Positions 57,317-64,000 of a stretch of DNA of 64,000 nucleotides are shown piece by piece; position 1 is the stretch's first letter; each line of letters begins with the position of its first letter. Location of the stretch: the NCBI GenBank assembly GCA_905178155.1, contig CAJINV010000012.1:1-64000 (forward strand), in the 5' to 3' direction. The notes beneath the pieces are model-generated. The model ran no database searches and had not been told where the DNA came from. It saw nothing but the letters and a program-made list of their open reading frames with translations. The DNA is from Amoebophrya sp. A120 (Eukaryota > Sar > Dinophyceae > Syndiniales > Amoebophryaceae). The position numbers were made by a program, and so were the translations under genes.

Positions 57317-59097
57317 TTTGTTTTTGTTGTTTATGAAGCTTTTAAACATCAAGCGGGGATTCTTGTTGGAGCTTGTGTCAAGGTGACAGTGACAGACTGA
57401 AAATAGAGCAAACAAATAGGAAATGACGTGACCTTGTAGATGAAGCCCCTATCACCACAAATGAAAAAAGCTCACTCTCATCGCCACTTCTTTTTCGTAA
57501 TACTAATATTTCTACTACTCGGTCGCTGCTTGAAGTAAGGAGTCAGATCAGATCAGATAGTTTTATAGCATAGCATGGGGTTTGGCGTGTCGGAACTTTA
57601 AGAGTGCAGCCGACTTTTTCATGAACTAGAGCTCGACCACGCGTACTATTCTAGTAGAGGCGGCTAACAGTGATGCTTGTACCCCGCCCGCGATACAAAT
57701 TCCCCGGGCCGTATATCATGCCTATTGGGTGGGACTGGGAATTTCGGCCACTGAACAAAACCCGACAAGCACACCGAAAGTCTTATACCGGTCGATGCTA
57801 AAGCTTCACGCGCCGCAACCAGAGCACCGGCTGATTACCCTAAACCCTGTTTAAGTTATCAAGCACTTACTTTTTACTATTCGTCTAATACAAGTTCCCA
57901 TTTGCATGCATCTACACCTCGGCCTGGATCATTTTGATCTTTTTCTTTTCGTTTTTTTTTTATGTACCCTGAACCCCTCCATCAAACTTCCCATGTACGT
58001 GCAAATTGCCCGGCCCACACGGACGCTTCTTTTCCCTAGTGGGAATATACTCGTGTACTGGTGGGGACAGCCCGCTGCGCACTGGACTCGCCGATGGGAA
58101 TTTACGATCTAGTTGTTTTTTGTTTTTCGTACGAAAACTTTTTGATCTACTTGAACTGCAGTACTGTAACGCTATGTATAAAAAAGAATTTTTACCACCT
58201 TCTTGGTTTTTTTGGCCGAGGTGTCTAAGGCGCTACTAGTGCCACTGATCCGCACAGTGGGCTTCCGCGCTACGAATATTTGTAGGTCGTCGAAGGTGGG
58301 CGCTACGCGGAATGTACTACACGAAGGTTTTGGCTTGGCTTGGCTGCGGGCGAGTGGCGAGTTGCGGGGCGGAGTTCCAGAACTTTTTTGTAAATACTCA
58401 TAAAGAGTAAGTTTACAAATGCTCGCTCGAAAGCGGCGGTAGGGACGTTGTGTAACTAGAAAAAAGCGATAAGGGAAAAAAATAAAAAGGCTTTTGCGCT
58501 TGCTTTTTGACTTTGGCCTGGGTCGCTCGCACGCATGCGATGATCTGGTAGAATGTGTTGAAGAAAGTAGAGAAAAAAAAAGTAAAGAGCAACCGCTTTA
58601 TTTCCATCATACGGACGGGACTACACTTGTTTAGAAAAATGTGGATCTTGTCAACGGCATCAACATATTTTTTTTTATTTGCAATGAAAACTAAAACTCA
58701 GCTGGTATGCAGTTGGACTTAGACACGTCGGGGGCATTTTTCGGTCTTCGGTTTGCGAAGAGGAAGAGGTGGTCGTTTGCATCAACGATTATATTTCTCA
58801 GCATTGGAAGATAATTTTTTTTCTTGAGTGAGAGATGGAACTACAGTCGGTTTCTTGTCAAGACGAAAGTCGGGCGATGGCGTCCTCCACCATCTCAGAG
58901 TAGCAGTCAGAGGACAGCCAACACCCAGACAATGATCATCCTGATCATGATTCCTGAGTCTCGGATTGGAAATCGCAGTAGCAGATTCTTCAGATTTTTG
59001 CTTGCTCACTTTCTCATATTTCAAAATCTGTCGCGTGGATTTGAAGTCAAGCAATGAATGAGATCAGCAAGAACTACTTCAACAGCTTCGTCTATCT
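57317..59097. other. intergenic, nothing supported
   Basis: A hydrophobic 68-codon plus-strand frame (57906-58112) and a few shadows occur. There is no recognisable gene, repeat or introner terminus. Confidence 0.5.
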
Positions 59098-61854
59098 TTA
59101 GGTTGATGATGTGAAGGTTTTCATCATGAGTTCCTCTCGAAATTGAAAATATTCCTGCTCAACAAAACTTTGCGCTCGAACTAGAACATCCTCCATAAGG
59201 TCGGGGGTGAGAAACAAATCACTGCTCTTCATTTTCTGCCGCCCGCTCGCGCTTGCAGCTTGTTCAACATCGAGCGTCTTTAATAGCCAATGCACCGCCC
59301 GCATCGGATTGTCGACAAAATCTTCATTTAATATCACGTCACCTGCGTGTTGTTGCGTGGGATCATGAAGATGTTGCTGATCCCCACCAGCATCTCCGAA
59401 GTCCACAATGTCACCGTTCAAAATCAGCTGGAAATACGGGCCACAGGCGGGTGGGTAGGTGGCGAAAAAGTTGTACGACTCATCCTCTTCTTGCACCAGC
59501 TGTTCCGGCGACGCGACACCTCCTCCAGGCGTGTAGTTTATTCGAGTAGATGTCTTTCGCGGAGAAGTCGTTCTTTCCTGTTCGTCTGTCAAATCATATC
59601 CGTGCAGTGCTGCGGGTTTTTTAACCGCCGTCGAGAGTTGGTTTGTATGGTCAGCAGGCTGCTCGTCAACAACGTCTCTACTTGAACTTTGTGCTGCGTT
59701 TAGCTGTAGAAAATTTGCACCCCCCGGGGTTATGTCGAGGGAGATGAACTTGAGAAAATTTTTTGGTCGCGGAGGTTCTTTTGCTCCTGGTCCTGCTTCT
59801 GTCGTTTTGTTATTGTTGTCGTAGTGATTGTTCTGTGTCGTGGTCGTGGAGCGGTTGTTAAAAGTGTTCTGGTGCGACGAGGCTTCTAGTGCTATCACTT
59901 CGCTGACAATTCGGGCCAGGTTCTCCATAAGAAACCCCGCCAGCGAAGAGCGGAAGTTTGTCTTCGCATCGGAGGTCTTCAATAAGACCAAGCTGGCTTG
60001 ACGCCCGTGGACGGAGTTTTCGTATGCGCTGCAAATGAGTAGTCTGGTGGTGTTTTGCAACAAACATGGGGCGCTAGATTGTGAAGGGTGCGCCTGTGTG
60101 CGCTGCAGTGCTACGCAGCCAAGCATGACAAGCTTTTCAACACCTATGCTTTTCGTTGTCCGCATGGCAAGAAACATCAGAAGGCTCCTCCTTTCCTCCC
60201 TTATGCATCTTCACAGTGTTAAGCTCAAGGGCGGCCATGATGCGAGACAAGCATGACAAACTTGCTGCAATAAATTTCCACACCCGGTGGACTACAAAGT
60301 TGCATTTGATATTTCGATCACGTCGACCATCTCAGGCACCGTGATCTCGCGGACGTAGCCAGTGTCGACCTTCGCGTTAGCAGTTGGAATATGCCTTGCA
60401 GAAGTATCGCACATCGAGAACTCATTCATTTTCTTAGGGTGACCAATCCGCATTACAACACAAATTTCGTATCTCACGCGCAGGAAATTTGTAATTCTAT
60501 TTCTATTTCTAGAGCGATACTTTTGCACAGGATATGCCACTGTTCCAGGTGCCGTCGACGCGGATGAGAAAGCTTTCTTCTCCGTGCCGGTACTTGAAAG
60601 TGCATCTGTAGTTGTTGTACTAGTACCCATTTGATTCATCATCTCCGTGGTCGCGCCGGCGTTGCTTCTCTCCCCTTGCGCCAGAAGTTTTTGTTTCTTC
60701 TTTTCCTCCACAAAGGCAAAGACCGCAAAAGGCGTGGCTGCCAACGTGAAAAACCCGAGCCAGGGCAGAACTGCGAATAGCTTCTGCCACTTCCTTTGTT
60801 CCATCAAATGCAAACATGTCTGGGTCTGGACAAGTGGAAGTGCAAGGCCTGTTATGCATATTTATTCCCATCAAGTAGACCCATGATGTCTGTGATGCTT
60901 GCCGTAGCATCACAGCTTGTGCTGGCGCGACGGCCTTCTGAGTCTGATGCTCATACCGCATGAGAAATACCCTCTCCGCGCAACGAAGACTGGAGCTCTT
61001 TATTTGCTGCTCAACATGCAATACAGATTTTATGTAGAGTCCAAAGATACTAGCATCACAAGTTGCAGCACCTTTCCAGACCGAGACATACTTGCAGCTG
61101 ATATCTTCCGGCAGCAGCCGACTTTCGTCGATGAGGAAAGTTGTTTTATCGGGGTTCGTATGAAGTGCAAATATGTCTGGGTCTGGAAGATTGTCATGCA
61201 CGTTTTGCATGAGCCATGATGTCTGTGACGCATGCCCTAGCATCACAGTTTTTTCTAGGGCTTCTTGATGCCTATTCCGCATGACAAATGCCCTCGCCTT
61301 GTAGCAACAGTTACATTTCCTTTGCTGCTCATGCAATACAGAATCTTCTTGGAATCCAAATGCAGCATCGCAAATCCCATTCTTTCCAGACCCAGACACA
61401 TTTGCAAGGCATAGTTCGCACTGTACCGGGTTTTCAGAAAGGCCTCGATAGAGCAGGTGCCTTTATCGCCGAAGGGGGTCACGGCGGTAGAGGAGTGGTG
61501 ATGCAGAAGCTCTTCTTGCCGTTTTTCAAGGTCATTCGCGGCCAATACAATTTTTCTCCCCACATCAACTTGGTCCAGGGGAAGCACCCGCTTCTCGCTG
61601 TTCTGGAAGGTGTTGTTGTTGGTAGAAGTTCTGCTGATGTCAAAATCGTCGAGATCTTCTCGTGTAGCGGAGGTGCGGATAGTAGTTTCACCTGGTGGCG
61701 GAGCCGACTCTGCTACAGGTGCGGCGATGGTGGAACGCTGGCGGAGTTGCAGCCGCTTGCTGTAGTGCCACTCGGTGAGCAACACTCTCGGTATCAAAGC
61801 CGTCCTGCAACCACAGCAGCTCGTCCTCCCGCGGAGGAGAGACACTGAGAGCAT
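59098..61854 (-). CDS. 581-aa probable mitochondrial single-pass membrane protein, unknown function
   Basis: Read from the ATG at 61854 on the minus strand. Removing four introners with one TSD each gives 581 codons plus TAA. The first ~40 residues are Arg/Ser/Leu-rich without acidic residues (MLSVSLLRGRTSCCGC...LQLRQRSTIAAP), as in a mitochondrial presequence. One strong membrane span follows at about 172-192 (LFAVLPWLGFFTLAATPFAV). The C-terminal half has a folded part: REITVPEMVDVIENSVHGRQASLVLLKTSD, FRSSLAGFLMENLARIVSEV, FISLDITPGGANF and YFQLILNGDIVDF. This could be a thioredoxin-like alpha/beta arrangement, but no CXXC is present. Long Asn/Thr/Gln-rich inserts separate the strands. Function not assigned. 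Confidence 0.7.
60023..60311. mobile_element. introner, family F10 (only copy)
   Basis: Element of 289 bp, TATGCGCTGCAAATGAGTAG...AAAGTTGCATTTGATA, perfect TSD TTTCG. Ends share TGCAA and GTAGTC, weakly related to F2. Excision joins MVDVIE to NSVHGRQ. Confidence 0.87.
60390..60534. mobile_element. introner, family F1, older copy
   Basis: Element of 145 bp, TATGCCTTGCAGAAG...CTTTTGCACAGGATA. TSD TGGAA/TGCCA (3 of 5). It is transparent to the reading frame: element plus TSD is 150 bp without stops. Excision joins PGTVA to TANAKV. Confidence 0.85.
60802..61103. mobile_element. introner, family F2, terminal base mutated
   Basis: Element of 302 bp, beginning CATCAAATGCAAACATGTC (first base T lost) and ending ACTTGCAGCTGATA. 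TSD TGTTC/TCTTC (4 of 5). Excision joins SRLLPE to QRKWQKLF. Confidence 0.87.
61159..61413. mobile_element. introner, family F2
   Basis: Element of 255 bp, TATGAAGTGCAAATATG...CACATTTGCAAGGCATA, perfect TSD GTTCG. Excision joins KTRYSAN to PDKTTFLI. Confidence 0.93.
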
Positions 61855-62443
61855 TCTTCTTTTCTTTTGCAGCTCGAAAAAAAAAAAGTTTTTGCGAAGT
61901 TTTCATTACTACTTGTAGTAGTACTGAAAAGACATAGAATTCTGCTGTGAAAATAAAGACAAAATGCTTTGTACGACATCAGAAGAGAAACACACTGTGC
62001 TTTTGCTTTTGGCACAACTGCGAAACCGAATGCAAAAGAAGTAGAAACAAGCAACAAGAAACAAGATCTACTATGCTTGAATGTTCACTACACACACAAA
62101 GATACTTAAAAAGTACGACCAGACCTCCTTCGTGACATCACGTTCAACACACCGGAGAATTTTCTAGATCAAAATCTTTAAAAGTGAAAAAAAAGAGGAA
62201 CATCACCCTCCCGGGTGCTCAAGTACTGAGCACGTTCAGCAGCGTGTGGTCCTCGACACTTCAACTTCTCCTTGCGTGAGGCGTCAAAGCTGAACACTTG
62301 CGAGTGGTTATGGTTTAGTACTGTATAATGAGGTGCTCTGGACGAGGCATGAACTGAGCCCAACAAGAACAAGTGTTTCAGCTTTCGGCCTCGCATAGTA
62401 CTTTCTCCTGCATATCAATTTTACATTTACACACAGCCACAGT
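61855..62443. other. intergenic between two minus-strand genes
   Basis: Nothing recognised. Includes A-rich tracts near 61,875 and 62,190, no introner termini. Confidence 0.5.
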
Positions 62444-63982
62444 TCACATCTTCGACTTGTGAAACAAAATTTTCCGTTCTTTCTCCCCAAGCGATGAAGT
62501 GTAGTTTACACTATCCTTACTGTCCCTCAGTTTCTGCATGTCCCGTGCCTCCTTCTCCATCACCTTCAGAGCCTGCACTACCGTATTGAGAGGAAAAATC
62601 CCCCCTCCCCATATTGAAAGCGCTTTCGTCTGAAAATTTGTGATGCAGATTTGAGGTCACAAATCCTGTCTGTCTTGCAAGAAGGCAAAGCCAGAGAGTC
62701 CGCCGCATTATGCCGGCGGTTTGTGATGCTGTTGGGCTTACAGAGCCGACATCTGTCAATGTCATGCTAATCCCCTCATCAAAACCTCTCGACCCAGGCT
62801 TGGCATATGCCTGCAGTCCTCTCCAGCAAGACAGACCTGATTTGTGTACGCAAATCCAGCATCAGAAACTTCGTTTCGATATGGGGAGGGGGGATTTTTC
62901 CCTTTGATATACCGCCGGTCGCTGTTTAATTTTCTCGTACCACGCGTCTGCGTAAATCAGGCCGCAATCTTTCAAAGACCTATTCTGCTTTTCAAACCGC
63001 TTCCAGGGCTTGACCCAGGGCCACGCCGCCCTATTATCTATAGGAAAAATATTAAACTCCTGTCGATCTTCACTTGTGTAAGTAGCTGCTGTTTTTATTT
63101 GGTGGAGTGATAGCATATGCTGTTGAGTTCTTGTACATCATCTCTGCATTACAGAGCACATGCACAAAGCCTCTAGTGTACAAGTTAGTAGCACGGAACG
63201 ACGATGAAAACGTACACACATGAAGCCGAGAGGTGGACTTCGTGGTGGTCGTCTGGCATGACAAGTTGTGATAAACTTGTTTTAGTACATACTGGTCCTG
63301 CAACATCTTCACAGACTTACACTAATACAGAGTTCTTTTTTTCTTGCATACATATCCGCGATGGTATACTTGTCGCCGGCGAGAAAACCGGACGTCCTTA
63401 TGCACTGCAAAAGTATAATCGTACTCGTAGTGGTGGCGATAAATATGCGAAGACAAATCTCCTTCTCTAGGTAAATCCGCATGACAGGTTCCATTTGCTA
63501 TACTGAGGAAATTTGTCATGCGATGTATACGTAGGTGTAGCGCGATGCTTTTGCAGGGCATATTCCTCTCGACCCGCTTATCCAGAACGTGAAGCAATAT
63601 CGCAAGAAAAAAGTGTTACAGTTACGCATTGCGTTGCAACACCGGCAACACAGATAACCTTTCTCATGCAGGAAGTGCTTGCGAGCCTCGTTTCCTACGT
63701 ATTTTACCTTATGATCTTCGCATCACAAGTTATGCCTGCCACACAGGGAAAATTTGTGTTGCAGAAACTCCAACAAATGTGTAACTGTAGCACTTTTTTC
63801 TCGTGATAAGCAAGCGGGAATACTCAGTTGTACGCGCACGCGCAAGGCCGTATTCTGTAATATTACTGCAAGCCGCAGCAGCAGCAGCAGCACGAAGGCG
63901 GGATGGATCTGTTTCTTTTGCCTCGCATGTTGGCTGTTCATCCCCGCCATCAGTTGTCCTGGGCGGTGGAGCCGCGGTCAGC
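62444..63982 (-). CDS. glutathione S-transferase (YghU/Ure2-like), C-terminal part, runs off the window
   Basis: Minus-strand exons are about 63982-63809, 63597-63563, 63398-63352, 63030-62910 and 62583-62444 (TGA). The helical GST C-terminal domain is clear: EYGLARARTTEYSRLLHVLDKRVERTSGFLAGDKYTIADMAAWPWVKPW, then YADAWYEKIKQRPAVVQAL. The D-x-Y-T-I-A-D-M helix cap and the PW-x-x-PW segment point to the nucleophilic/YghU-Ure2 type of GST, which conjugates or reduces with glutathione in the cytosol. One GT-AG intron (63351-63031 on the minus strand) joins ADM to AAWPW. Three introners and a fourth at the window edge also interrupt it. An Ala-rich, Thr/Glu-rich insert lies before the domain. The thioredoxin-fold N-terminal half is outside the window. 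Confidence 0.85.
62584..62909. mobile_element. introner, family F3, in the GST gene
   Basis: Element of 326 bp, TATTGAGAGGAAAAATCCCC...GGATTTTTCCCTTTGATA, perfect TSD TACCG. Excision joins KQRPAV to VQALKVME. Confidence 0.93.
63399..63562. mobile_element. introner, family F1, in the GST gene
   Basis: Element of 164 bp, TATGCACTGCAAAAG...GATGCTTTTGCAGGGCATA, TSD GTCCT/TTCCT (4 of 5). Excision joins DKRVER to TSGFLAGD. Confidence 0.9.
63598..63808. mobile_element. introner, family F9, in the GST gene
   Basis: Element of 211 bp, TATCGCAAGAAAAAAGTG...CACTTTTTTCTCGTGATA, perfect TSD AGCAA. Excision joins TTEYSRL to LHVLDK. Confidence 0.92.
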
Positions 63983-64000
63983 TATGAAGTGCAAAAGTAT
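63983..64000. mobile_element. introner, family F1, cut by the window edge
   Basis: TATGAAGTGCAAAAGTAT is the F1 left end. The rest lies beyond the window. The expected TSD is TCAGC. Confidence 0.75.

Noticed and set aside
59098-60177. Separate 359-aa gene starting at 60177
   Set aside because: The first ~50 residues lie inside an F10 introner. The true coding part begins at its boundary and continues the gene that starts at 61854.
60620-61399. 259-codon minus-strand frame as an independent gene
   Set aside because: Mostly reads through two F2 introners (WVWKG/GSGK-like translations of the TIR). Only a short segment is real exon.
1-64000. tRNA, rRNA, snRNA or spliced-leader genes
   Set aside because: By eye I found no tRNA T-arm plus anticodon arrangement, no rRNA segments and no dinoflagellate spliced-leader sequence. 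A covariance-model search would be needed to exclude small RNAs.

Overview
This window looks like nuclear DNA of a protist, not a prokaryote. Genes are split into many exons, with GT-AG introns beside a much larger set of TIR/TSD-bounded insertions. Recognisable proteins are eukaryotic: a dynactin-type actin-related protein, an SLP-type PPP phosphatase, a class 3 lipase, a GST and an FG/SR-motif candidate flagellar protein. Such insertions, spliced without GT-AG ends, are what I recall being described for parasitic dinoflagellates of the genus Amoebophrya (Syndiniales), so an Amoebophrya-like alveolate is my best inference. No rRNA, tRNA, CRISPR or spliced-leader sequence was seen.

Layout. 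1-18 kb: small low-complexity or coiled-coil genes with few, canonical introns; a palindromic MITE (1354-1610); and a 4-kb, ~30-copy satellite of 132-bp hairpin units (4639-8660). 18-52.6 kb: eight plus-strand genes dense in insertions (ARP10-like; a large unknown; SRPBCC; phosphatase; lipase; a membrane protein; the FG/SR-motif protein; an unknown). Very GC-rich islands lie at about 16.8-17.6, 29.1-31.1, 33.45-34.49 (inside the phosphatase gene), 40.5-43.3 and 43.7-44.2 kb. 52.6-55.1 kb: an AT-rich block split by a GC-rich TIR element. 55.3-64 kb: three minus-strand genes (RS/RD-rich protein, probable mitochondrial membrane protein, GST).

Introners. I located 45 insertions, all inside the 11 genes right of 18 kb. 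Each interrupts a reading frame, has terminal inverted repeats and, in 32 of the 44 complete copies, a perfect 5-bp target-site duplication (TSD). Removing element plus one TSD copy restores the frame. I checked this by length arithmetic for the ARP10-like, SRPBCC, phosphatase, lipase, membrane, FG/SR-motif, 334-aa, RS-rich and mitochondrial-like genes. Except for one 1,040-bp element and one degraded end, all begin TAT and end ATA.

Families used below, by TIR: F1 TGCAAAAGTATCG; F2 TGTCTGGGTCTGGAAG; F3 GGAAAAATCCCCCCTCC; F4 GGCGTTCTCAACTGTTACAT; F5 CACAGAAAAAAACCCATCC or related; F6 AGTGCACAACTCTCCCTC; F7 AGCGTCAGGTTTGAAATCG or related; F8 ACGTACCCACACCAGAGT or related; F9 AAGAAAAAAGTGTTACAG or related; F10 TGCAA...GTAGTC; F11 TTAGACCAGAAAATCGG (the 1,040-bp element). 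F1-F10 share an internal word TTTGTNATGC and its complement although their ends are unrelated.

The genes do not form one pathway. What unites the right part of the window is the load of mobile introns.
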